Assembly: GCA_964200075.2 (NCBI GenBank)
Contig: CAXNAA020000550.1
Coordinates: forward strand, 1 to 20,263
DNA: 20,263 nucleotides
Source: Sphacelaria rigidula
Lineage: Eukaryota > Phaeophyceae > Sphacelariales
Direction: 5' to 3'
The position numbers and the translations under genes are program-made. Positions 1 through 5,999 of this stretch are shown here, piece by piece. Numbering within the stretch: the stretch's first letter is position 1; every line of letters starts with the position of its first letter. Under the pieces are notes generated by a model, which made no database searches, was not told the origin of the DNA, and worked only from the letters and a program-made list of their open reading frames with translations.

Positions 1-255
1 CCGAAAAGACCCTCCCCACGCCGTACCGACAAGACCGGTCATGACCTTCGTCGGAGGACGGGGAACGGAGGAGTTATGCTAGGGGTCAAATGCGCGGACT
101 CGTTCCGCGTGGTTCGTGCTACATTTGAACTACGTAACATTGTGAAATTGTGTGGTCATCGACGAGCATCGTTCAACCGATTATCATTGAACGGATCATG
201 TGTCGTTGAGAAGTCCTGTGGTAGCAGCCACACAGAGTATGGGCTTCAACCCTAG
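1..255 (+). CDS. 3' end of an unidentified open reading frame
   Basis: Frame 1 is open from the first base of the window to a TAG at 253-255, 84 codons without a stop; the first in-frame ATG is at 76. The stretch after that ATG has a mixed, protein-like composition (FRVVRATFELRN, then three cysteines within about 30 residues). I recognise no family. The true start probably lies upstream of the window, or this is the last exon of a spliced gene; no acceptor site can be fixed. It is followed by about 160 bases with nothing recognisable, then the tandem duplication at 419. It may also be an opportunistic open frame, since 84 codons is not decisive. Confidence 0.3.
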   Translation, partial: PKRPSPRRTDKTGHDLRRRTGNGGVMLGVKCADSFRVVRATFELRNIVKLCGHRRASFNRLSLNGSCVVEKSCGSSHTEYGLQP

Positions 256-418
256 TGTCATGGCAATTTTTGCCGTCGAAACCCGTTGACATCCTCAATG
301 CACATAGAGTTGAAGCGAGCGGTTAGGCGAGGGCACGGGCAACGCGCAACGCGACGATGACCCTCCGTCACGAGCTCCGTCGAATGTTTCGCACGTCCGT
401 ATTTGCTATATACGGAAA

Positions 419-671
419 GAGCGGGTGCACAGAGATAGTCTGTCGTGAGCTGAAACCGTAATTATACAGTGTATTACATACGGAACCACACCCGGATCGT
501 ACCCGAGAACACGGCGGCGGATCACGCCTACACTCTACTCGGTCACATCAAATCTCCTCAAGAACCACAACCACACACATGCTCAGCTTTCCCCCAACCA
601 ATAAAAAAAAGCACTCGGAAGACGACAGGATTACCTCAAGTGGTGATAATCAGTTGCAGCGTCGGGCGCTG
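419..671 (+). repeat. Tandem duplication, copy 1
   Basis: This unit begins GAGCGGGTGCACAGAGAT and ends at CAGCGTCGGGCGCTGA. The adjacent unit at 678 repeats it with many point differences, sharing the TGAAACCGT, ATTATACAGTGTATTAC, CCACACCCGGAT, CTCCTCAAGAACCACA and ATGCTCAGCTTT blocks in the same order. Copy 1 holds about 33 bases (after GAGAACAC) that copy 2 lacks. The divergence shows the duplication is old. Its last bases (GGCGCTGAATTTTGA) resemble a junction inside the element at 3021-4335 and inside the partial copy near 19570, so it may belong to the same broad family. Confidence 0.85.
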
Positions 672-707
672 AATTTTGAGCGGGCGCACAGAGGTAGTCT
701 GTTGTGA
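579..707 (+). CDS. Short basic ORF in duplication copy 1
   Basis: ATG at 579 opens a 42-codon frame ending at TGA 705-707. It begins MLSFPPTNKKKHSEDD and continues with an SSGDNQLQRRAL segment. The homologous frame in copy 2 (ATG 808) begins MLSFSPTKQKKKRSKDE, with SSGENQPQRRA at the same place. Several differences are conservative (D/E, K/N), which suggests the unit once encoded a protein N-terminus with a lysine-rich, nuclear-localisation-like stretch. No domain is recognisable. A transposon or retroelement ORF start is a reasonable guess. Copy 1 is truncated because it runs into the next repeat unit. Confidence 0.3.
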   Translation: MLSFPPTNKKKHSEDDRITSSGDNQLQRRALNFERAHRGSLL

Positions 708-905
708 ACTGAAACCGTCATTATACAGTGTATTACGTACTGAACCACACCCGGATTATGCTCGAGAACACCGGCGAATCTCCTCAAGAACCACAGCAAC
801 ACACGATATGCTCAGCTTTTCCCCAACCAAGCAAAAGAAGAAGCGCTCCAAAGACGAAACAGTATCACCCTCGAGCGGAGAAAATCAGCCGCAGCGTCGG
901 GCGCG
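678..905 (+). repeat. Tandem duplication, copy 2
   Basis: This is the second unit of the duplication that starts at 419, beginning GAGCGGGCGCACAGAGGT. It diverges from copy 1 after CAGCGTCGGGCGC, where copy 1 continues TGAATTTT and copy 2 continues GCGCTCGC. It lacks about 33 bases of copy 1, a multiple of three. Confidence 0.85.
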
Positions 906-1050
906 CGCTCGCGGCGATCCATCGTGCATTGACACGGTCATCGAAAAGCACGCAAGGACTAACCCTAACCCTAACCCTAACCCTAGAGATGTTCACATTC
1001 CAATGCGGTCCCCTAAGCACGCGGTCCTCTCACGTATTGCAGGGAGATGA
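808..1050 (+). CDS. Basic ORF in duplication copy 2, running through a telomeric tract
   Basis: ATG 808 opens an 80-codon frame ending at TGA 1048-1050; the frame is also open upstream to about 676, but the duplicated ATG is the better start. Residues 1-35 are lysine- and arginine-rich and match the ORF of copy 1. From about residue 51 the frame reads through the CCCTAA tract as repeated Asn-Pro. The rest has no recognisable motif. I infer a repeat-encoded protein N-terminus joined by chance to telomeric sequence. A functional gene is unlikely. Confidence 0.25.
   Translation: MLSFSPTKQKKKRSKDETVSPSSGENQPQRRARARGDPSCIDTVIEKHARTNPNPNPNPRDVHIPMRSPKHAVLSRIAGR
959..986 (+). repeat. Interstitial telomeric repeat (CTAACC)4 plus CTAG
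   Basis: Four perfect CTAACC units followed by CTAG, equivalent to TTAGGG on the other strand. Ordinary sequence lies on both sides, so this is not a chromosome end. Such short tracts are usually relics of break repair or of a telomere-directed insertion. Confidence 0.9.
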
Positions 1051-1116
1051 GTCTCTATTGAACTCGGGCGATTTTTTACGTACTATTTTGCAATATAGAT
1101 TCAGGGTGGGTGCAGC

Positions 1117-1157
1117 GTTCGCCGTTATCATGTTATTATATCGTTCGCCGTTATCAT
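1117..1157 (+). repeat. Two direct copies of a 15-bp motif
   Basis: GTTCGCCGTTATCAT occurs at 1117-1131 and again, identically, at 1143-1157, a 26-bp period. Confidence 0.8.
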
Positions 1158-1251
1158 CACAAAGAGGTATACTACAGAGGAACAGGTTTGCGTTCCGAAG
1201 CATGTATTTCTACATGCTCTTGTCACGACTAGGCGCTTTTCCCTCCCGCTC

Positions 1252-1313
1252 ATGCTCCTTGGGTAAAACACGTTTCCCTTACACCGGGAATCGAGTTCGA
1301 GTCCTACTCGGGA
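1252..1313 (+). tRNA. tRNA-Val-like relic (SINE head or tRNA pseudogene)
   Basis: The 3' half is tRNA-like: a TTCCC/GGGAA stem encloses TTACACC, close to the anticodon arm of tRNA-Val(UAC), and a B-box-like GAGTTCGAGTCC follows. The 5' half (TGGGTAAAACACG) recalls a Val D arm but is shortened, and neither the T stem nor an acceptor stem pairs properly. It ends in a run of 12 C (1315-1326), not a T-run. The unit at 11024 shares the CTTxACACCG and GAGTTCxAGTCCT blocks. It is best read as a decayed tRNA-derived repeat. Confidence 0.35.
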
Positions 1314-1327
1314 TCCCCCCCCCCCCG

Positions 1328-1704
1328 TGTTAGCGTTGCTCTTTTAGAACACCGCTTCACGACACCACAAATCGTACTTGTTTTCTGTCATGCGACGTTG
1401 TTCTTTTTTATAATGCTTCGACACGAATTACATCAAAAACTGTACCGCCGACATTCATACTCGAATCTAGGTTTCTTGCGTTGCACTTGGTACCACTTCT
1501 CACACTTTTCAAGTTTTACACTCACGCAGTAGCGGCCCATTCTCGCTCACGTATTCTTCACCGTCTCTCCGCCAACCCTCCTGCCAAAACCAGCGCCGAA
1601 CCTTTTATGCTCCTCGAACAATCCTTTGACACAACGAAGTACGAGAGCTTGGCTGTTTATAACGCGTCAGCCGTGACGCGCTAAAAAAGGGACCGCTGCC
1701 GACC
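1328..1704. other. No recognisable feature
   Basis: One 67-codon open frame (1481-1684, +) of low-complexity, serine-rich composition is present, but nothing in it suggests a family. I see no repeats shared with the rest of the window. Confidence 0.5.
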
Positions 1705-1861
1705 GAAGGCAACACACCGTGTGAGTGCCGCGTTGTGATCAAATAGACTCGGAACCAAAATCGGGGGCGCGGGGCAAGGAATTCATGTGGTCCCCAGCGC
1801 CCCCCAATCTTAGTTCAAGTCTATTCGATCACAACGCGGCTCTCACACCGTGTATGCCTTC
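1705..1861. repeat. Hairpin (MITE-like) element with about 57-bp arms
   Basis: Bases 1714-1770 and 1797-1853 are imperfect reverse complements, sharing GTGTGAG, GCCGCGTTGTGATC and AATAGACT, with a 26-base loop holding GAATTC. Pairing resumes outside the arms as GAAGGCA (1705-1711) with TGCCTTC (1855-1861). No ORF or TSD is clear. The form is that of a snap-back MITE or of a hairpin left by inverted duplication. Confidence 0.75.
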
Positions 1862-1874
1862 ATCACCAATAAAA

Positions 1875-1962
1875 TAGAGCGGCTGTCCGCGTGAGGGGAC
1901 GATGACCTAGAGCGGCTGTCCCCATGAGGGGACGATGAAATAGAGCTGGTGTCCGCTTGAAG
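1875..1962. repeat. 33-bp tandem repeat, about 2.7 units
   Basis: Units start at 1875, 1908 and 1941, each beginning TAGAGC(G/T)G(C/G)TGTCC, with GAGGGGACGATGA in the first two. The third unit is more diverged. The period is 11 codons, and on the minus strand it reads as repeated Ser-Pro-His-(Gly/Ala)-Asp-Ser-Arg. Confidence 0.8.
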
Positions 1963-2341
1963 GGATTGGCCCTGCGGGCCGAGGGCACGCGCGGTGATGG
2001 TTTGCACAACACAACACTGAGTGCTGTTCGTACATCGTCCTCGACACGCGAAGGGGGTGTCCATGTCTTTCGTCATAGATTTGATATATCCCGTGCACCT
2101 TATGTTCGCATTCTGAGTTCGAATTCTGTGTAGGACCTCTGCGCCTTTTGCCGTACGTGCTTCTGTACCTATTTCTTCCTGCTGTCTTTCTCTGTCTTCC
2201 TTCATGGGTTGTACATCTCCCGTGCACCTTGTGTGCCAATTCTATATAGCGCGACCGCGTCTTACTCGGCAGTTTTTTTGTACGTATTGTCCTGTTCCGT
2301 GTATGAGTTCTTCTGAAGCAGATCGCGACTGGTTCGGTCAA
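1907..2341 (-). CDS. Unidentified 144-codon ORF with an internal duplication
   Basis: This minus-strand frame runs from an ATG at 2341 to a stop at 1907. It is rich in Arg, Lys, His and Thr. A segment of about 43 residues occurs twice in the same frame, centred on AHKVHGRCTTHEGR and EHKVHGIYQIYDER, because the DNA holds a diverged 129-bp tandem duplication. Conservation of the frame over a duplicated stretch mildly supports coding, but 129 is divisible by three and could be chance. The N-terminal part has no known domain. The 3' end reaches the 33-bp tandem array in another frame. Confidence that this is a gene is low. Confidence 0.2.
   Translation of the reverse strand: MTEPVAICFRRTHTRNRTIRTKKLPSKTRSRYIELAHKVHGRCTTHEGRQRKTAGRNRYRSTYGKRRRGPTQNSNSECEHKVHGIYQIYDERHGHPLRVSRTMYEQHSVLCCANHHRACPRPAGPIPSSGHQLYFIVPSWGQPL
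2090..2330. repeat. Diverged 129-bp tandem duplication
   Basis: CCCGTGCACCTT occurs at 2090-2101 and 2219-2230. Downstream blocks ATTCT(G/A)T(G/A)TAG and TTTTxxxGTACGT follow in the same order in both copies. The second copy ends near 2330. Confidence 0.6.
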
Positions 2342-2358
2342 GTCTAAGATACAAACAG

Positions 2359-2470
2359 TACACGGGTGGCCACTGGGGTGCCTGCAATCTCAAATGTGGA
2401 CGATACAGACGTTGTACAACATCTGTAACGTCCAAATTTGATTGCAGGCACCCCAGTGGCCACCCGTGTA
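2359..2470. repeat. 112-bp near-perfect palindrome
   Basis: TACACGGGTGGCCACTGGGG at 2359 is matched exactly by its reverse complement ending at 2470. The outer 30 or so base pairs are perfect, and the arms meet at GTTGTACAAC (2411-2420) with almost no loop; only a few mismatches and a small indel lie in between. A cruciform or snap-back MITE is the simplest reading. A small-RNA precursor hairpin is possible, but nothing specific supports it. Confidence 0.85.
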
Positions 2471-2700
2471 GTACACAACGTACAAGACGTTTGTGAGATT
2501 TGAAGATGCGTCTCCGTTCGATATTCACCGCTGCGACTGAAGCAGCAAATCGAGAGAGTTTTCACTTTCTGCTTTCATGGTATGTTTTTAAGGGCCCGTT
2601 TCATCGAGTCCAAAAATGTGGGAACGCGACGTGATACTGACTACGACGGTTGGGGGTTTTTGTTTTTCCTCCATGATTCCGATTGGTTGTGAGTTGATGC

Positions 2701-2795
2701 CACATTCTCATCTACCCCAAAATCACTCTCACCGAAATTAATGTTTTGGGAATTAATTTTCGTGAGAGCGGAGGGACATTCGCGTGAGAATGCGC
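2701..2795. repeat. Imperfect hairpin, about 95 bp
   Basis: ACTCTCACCGAAATTAAT (2725-2742) pairs with ATTAATTTTCGTGAGAGC (2752-2769) across a 9-base loop. Outer blocks CATTCTCA and TGAGAATG pair further out with unpaired sequence between. No coding potential is seen. Confidence 0.65.
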
Positions 2796-3020
2796 AGAGG
2801 AACATGACATGGTTGGAAGGAGGGGGCTGTTGAGCTCTTCATGGGACAGACAGTTGGGATCCCGTCACAAGCAGCAGCCACGCGTGGGAGACAGATACAT
2901 TCCATGTGCACAGCTCCCCCAGAGAGATGCGCACAGCTATTTTTCCCAGAACGTCGCCGAGTAAGCAAGCATGGACCCATCGACGGGTAGTACGTACCAG
3001 CGCTATCCAGCACAGTGGCC

Positions 3021-3147
3021 ATCACTCGCAAGGTGCGTGGGTGTTGTCGCACGGTCGAAACGCGGACCGTCTACGATGAAGAGCAGCAGCAGCATCGGCA
3101 CCAGCTGATTCAAAACCATCCCCAACCGTACGAGCTGGGCCGGCCAT
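3021..3147 (+). repeat. Left terminal inverted repeat of copy A
   Basis: Pairs with 4208-4335. A 63-codon frame (3015-3206) crosses this arm and ends in ANRRVRR. The reverse complement of the right arm, read in the matching frame, gives a related string (TRxVxGxCRT near the start, YELGRP near the end), so the arms may derive from coding sequence. Confidence 0.7.
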
Positions 3148-3290
3148 CAGTGATTTTCAAACGAAGAGTGGAGATGCGTCTGGCAAATCGAAGAGTTAGG
3201 CGCTGAAATTTTGACACCACATTTTCATCTTCAATCCGCGCAAAACTCCGAGTGGTGCAGAAGAAAAAAAAAACGAGAAGCTAGAGCGGG

Positions 3291-4067
3291 TTGAACTTTC
3301 AGCAAAAACAGGAAAATGCTGGAACTTCCTCAAAAAATGTTTATAACGATGACAACGCTCGGGTACATACGAGCACTCGCATCACCCATATCCTTGTACA
3401 GTTTCAGCCAAGAATACGTAAACTTGAGGCTCGCGTCGCACTTTTGTGTGACCCCGGTGGTCAAACTGATACAACAGCCTCAAAACACACATGTCATGAG
3501 TTCGAATCCCGGCATGACCACTTCTATTTTTTGTTTTCAACGGGCATGACTACATGCATGATGCCATGCCCGAATCATCAGTTGCGGTACCCGCGTCCTA
3601 CGATGCAGCCGTGCACGCGCTGTAGGAGCTGCACGGCGCTTTTGCTTCGACCGGTTCTCACGTCAAGGATGGCCAACAACCTCTTATCGCTGAGTGTGGT
3701 CATATCTTTTGTAGAAGCATGGAACGAGGCGGAGACAGGTGCGATTTCGCTCGGCAAACATGTCTTCTGTGATTTCGGAAGAACACTGTACAATCGTTTC
3801 AACACGACTGCAGCTTTCATCGCTCTGTTGAACCTGCCTTTCGGGAGTGATCGTGCAGGTTTTCTGCTGTCAGACAGCGACATCGAGTTGTGTTGTAGAG
3901 GTTGCAGCATTCCTCGACTGCTTTCGCCCGCACATATCGGGTGTTCGCGTACCTGTGCGGGTGGAATTTACTATCGTAATTCCTCCGCATTTTGTGAAAC
4001 GCAAGTCTCCAGACACGCTATCGCACGAAGAACTGGGACGTACTCGGTGCTCAATGCAGTACAATAA
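3291..4067 (+). CDS. 258-codon open frame inside copy A, doubtful
   Basis: This is the longest uninterrupted complete frame with no ambiguous bases in the window. It passes straight through the tRNA-like module (3451-3528) and through the 3' block shared with the copy at the window end, where the frame is not preserved (that copy has indels and other open frames). The central part (about residues 130-205) has an ordinary soluble-protein composition, for instance AWNEAETGAISLGKHVFCDF, but I recognise no family, and a 110-codon minus-strand frame covers the same bases (3578-3910). The first codon in the frame is not ATG (TTG at 3291). I treat it as an open frame of uncertain meaning within a repeat. 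Confidence 0.15.
   Translation: MNFQQKQENAGTSSKNVYNDDNARVHTSTRITHILVQFQPRIRKLEARVALLCDPGGQTDTTASKHTCHEFESRHDHFYFLFSTGMTTCMMPCPNHQLRYPRPTMQPCTRCRSCTALLLRPVLTSRMANNLLSLSVVISFVEAWNEAETGAISLGKHVFCDFGRTLYNRFNTTAAFIALLNLPFGSDRAGFLLSDSDIELCCRGCSIPRLLSPAHIGCSRTCAGGIYYRNSSAFCETQVSRHAIARRTGTYSVLNAVQ
3451..3528 (+). tRNA. tRNA-like Pol III unit in copy A
   Basis: A-box-like TGGTCAAACTGA is at 3458-3469, B-box AGTTCGAATCCC at 3499-3510, and a T6 run at 3527-3532. The same boxes occur at 19804-19815 and 19847-19858 in copy B, also followed by T6 and T11 runs. The acceptor and T stems do not pair well in either copy, so it is not a normal tRNA. A Pol III promoter and transcript start for a SINE-like RNA is the likely role. 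Confidence 0.5.
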
Positions 4068-4207
4068 CATCATCGCCAAAAGTGCACCAATCGAGCAGCG
4101 GCGATGCCCATGTTACCAGGTTAGTCTGCAGTTCACAGCGATATGCTCAGGTCGTGCTGATTCGGGAAACTTGAAGAGTTGTGGTGACGACAAGGGATGT
4201 TGGGTTT

Positions 4208-4335
4208 ATGGCCGGCCCAGCTCGTACACACTTACTGGCAATAAAGATGCTGCAGCTGCCGCTGCTGCTTCTTCTTCTCGTGCAGAAGGTGGTCCGCGTT
4301 TCGACGTGCGACAATACCCATCCACCTCGCGCGTT
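4208..4335 (-). repeat. Right terminal inverted repeat of copy A
   Basis: Reverse complement of 3021-3147, about 75-80 percent identical by eye. It contains a GCTGCAGCTGCCGCTGCTGC tract that reads as poly-alanine on the plus strand. Confidence 0.7.
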
Positions 4336-4575
4336 ACTTTCTGCTCCCCGCTTGAAATCGATTATGGTCTGTTTGCGTGTTGTTACCCTTATATTGTATC
4401 AGTATACTGTAGCATTTCAGCACAAGTACATTTTACTTGTTTTCCCCTGTATTGGACGCTGGCTATATTTTTTCAACGCCATCACCAGCAGTAGCCACGC
4501 GTGCGAGACACACCCGAGGATAAGTGATTGTTTGCGAGGATACATGATTTTCCCGCTTTTACTCATTACTTCAGC

Positions 4576-4656
4576 CGCCGTGTCCCGGTGGTGTAATAGT
4601 GGTCGGGCTGTCACCGGAATAGTGGTGAAGAGAACAAGGGTTCCAATCCCGGCGCG
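4576..4656 (+). tRNA. tRNA-Asp-like pseudogene or SINE head
   Basis: GGTGTAATAGTGGTC resembles the D arm and A box of tRNA-Asp, CTGTCAC is the Asp(GUC) anticodon loop, and GGGTTCCAATCCC is a near-consensus B box with a 3-bp T stem. CGCCG (4576-4580) can pair with CGGCG (4650-4654) as a short acceptor stem, and TTTT follows at 4665-4668. The anticodon stem is damaged and the variable region is too long (extra AATAGTGGTGAAGAGAACAA), so a functional tRNA is unlikely. Confidence 0.4.
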
Positions 4657-4679
4657 TTGGAAGTTTTCTTCGTAATATC

Positions 4680-5030
4680 TGATTTCCACCGTCGAAAGCG
4701 TGAGTACGTGAGTAAACAACAGTTCACTAAGGTTGTTCGACAAGAGTTGACGCGATGCGGGAGTGCTGATGGTCCGTATGATGCAATCCGCGAGACAAAC
4801 AATCTGATGATACCATAGTTATATGAAGTAGCCGGTGAGTGGTGGTGTGGGATATTACCAGCGGAAACAAAAAGTTGAAATGCGCTACTGACTATATCAT
4901 GCCTTCAAACATTAGATCGTGCCGCGTCATTACTATGAATACTATCATTACTCTTCAGTATTATTATCAACATTTTACTATTATTCATGAGGATTATGAT
5001 CATTCGTTCTGTTATCATAGTTGGCATTAT
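4680..5030. other. AT-richer spacer, no recognisable feature
   Basis: The stretch from about 4900 is rich in short ATTATTA-type words before the MITE at 5031. No convincing coding frame or repeat is seen. Confidence 0.5.
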
Positions 5031-5204
5031 TGCACACCTTGGACAATATATGGTCAATAGTTGCAATAGACAAGAAACGTACTGCATGAAGTATAGGCCT
5101 ATTGCACCTATTGTGGGCCGGCAATGGTTGCAATAGGCCTACACTTTATGCAGTACACTTCTCGTCCATTGCCTCTATTAACCATATATTGTCCAGGATG
5201 TGCA
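5031..5204. mobile_element. Palindromic MITE, copy 1
   Basis: The whole element folds on itself. The left arm starts TGCACACCTTGGACAATATA and continues through CAATAG, ACGTACTGCATGAAGT and AGGCCTATTGCA; the right arm is the imperfect reverse complement, ending CCATATATTGTCCAGGATG then TGCA at 5204. TTAT lies directly outside both ends and may be a target-site duplication. A second copy lies at 16586-16755. There is no coding capacity, so it would depend on a transposase in trans. Confidence 0.8.
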
Positions 5205-5295
5205 TTATCGAGATTATTACGGACTTAAATTACTTCGTCTTTACCCATCATAATGTCAATCGTTGAGATTAGCGCGGAATTTAGTAACTTTGGCT

Positions 5296-5530
5296 TGAGT
5301 CATGACCATTGGTCATCACTTTTGCACATCCTTCATACCCGCGCAGTCATGGAGAAGAAGTTCTCATGTAATTCATTATGTTGAGAAATAACAATTTGCG
5401 AAAAAGATTAATTCCCACGAGCGGCCGGGGCCAATATTTTCGCCAATAATCTATGACGGTCATCACTTCTGCACGTCGTTCATAGCGGCAGTCCTGGAGA
5501 AATTTCATGTGTTTTGTTGTATAGTACTGG
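5296..5530. repeat. Two diverged copies of a dispersed repeat
   Basis: GGTCATCACTT(T/C)TGCAC followed by TTCATA, GCAGTC(A/C)TGGAGAA and TCATGT occurs at about 5312-5375 and again at about 5459-5510. A third, more decayed relative is at 6000-6165, which keeps GTAGTCCTG and GTGCGTTTTGTT and the upstream CCACGA, GGCC and TCGCCAAT blocks. Confidence 0.5.
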
Positions 5531-5892
5531 GCGCCTTCTTTTTTTTTGTTCAGAAAGGTTTTGGTACTCTTTGACAGAATTCGAAAGTGCTGGCGTCGGT
5601 GGAGTTTGGTAACACGAACAAATCGCCTCTCCCCCCCAGTGCCCGAGTCAGGGTTAGTTGGTGTTATCGGGCGATACGAGTAGATACCCCGTTCATCAGG
5701 AGGGGGTACTGAGCGTGAATCACAGTTTTTCGGCTCTAGTACAATGGGTAGGTAGAACTTGAAAGAAACAAACCTGTACCTTTCTTGAAAAAAAACTATC
5801 GGGACAGGCTCGATCGACCGAAAATACCGAAGAGTCAGAATCTGGGCTGAAACATGTCTGTACCCCCGATGATCGCTCAGCCCATACCTCAC
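5347..5892 (-). CDS. Unidentified 181-codon ORF
   Basis: The minus-strand frame runs from ATG 5892 to a stop at 5347. The first third is hydrophobic and aromatic (VPIVFFQERYRFVSFKFYLP), the middle is polar with PPPDERG and PDSGTGG turns, and the last third is basic and aromatic (RRQHFRILSKSTKTFLNKKK, then YWRKYWPRPLVGINLF). No family is recognised and no clear signal peptide or membrane helix is present. Its 3' third overlaps the dispersed repeat copies at 5296-5530. The related copy at 6000-6165 keeps a short similar reading (RPRPFVEID) but is otherwise broken. I consider it a repeat-derived open frame or an old element ORF. Confidence 0.25.
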   Translation of the reverse strand: MRYGLSDHRGYRHVSAQILTLRYFRSIEPVPIVFFQERYRFVSFKFYLPIVLEPKNCDSRSVPPPDERGIYSYRPITPTNPDSGTGGERRFVRVTKLHRRQHFRILSKSTKTFLNKKKEGAQYYTTKHMKFLQDCRYERRAEVMTVIDYWRKYWPRPLVGINLFRKLLFLNIMNYMRTSSP

Positions 5893-5999
5893 TCAGTATT
5901 TGAGTACCGATGATTTTGTTTTGAGATCCTCGATGTGATGAACGTTGGCAAGCGCAAGAGCTCAAGAGAATCGCCAACTCCGAAGAAAGCTACGAACTA

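Larger units (their letters stand above)
3021..4335. mobile_element. Composite TIR element with internal tRNA-like Pol III module (copy A)
   Basis: Bases 3021-3147 and 4208-4335 are reverse complements of each other. The outer blocks TTGTCGCAC and GTCGAAACGCGGACC and the innermost 19 bases (TACGAGCTGGGCCGGCCAT at 3129-3147 against 4208-4226) are exact; an Ala/Gln-codon-like GCAGCAGC tract lies between. The body carries a conserved junction (GAGTTAGGCGCTGAAATTTT, 3193-3212), a TTGAACTTTCAGCAAAAACA block near 3291-3310, a tRNA-like unit at 3451-3528 with a T6 run, and a 3' block (about 3895-4117). The partial copy at 19500-20263 has the same blocks in the same order. A 24-base direct repeat containing CCACGCGTG flanks the region at 2871 and 4487. 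No transposase is seen, so it would be non-autonomous. The exact ends and target-site duplication are unresolved. Confidence 0.6.

Noticed and set aside
959-986. True telomere
   Set aside because: Only four units, with about 19 kb of non-telomeric sequence on one side and about 960 bases on the other.
2359-2470. microRNA precursor
   Set aside because: The near loop-less, almost perfect palindrome suits a snap-back element better than a microRNA hairpin, and there is no small-RNA evidence.
3451-3528. Functional tRNA gene
   Set aside because: A and B boxes and a terminator are present, but acceptor and T stems do not pair; the same holds at 1252, 4576, 11024 and 19795.
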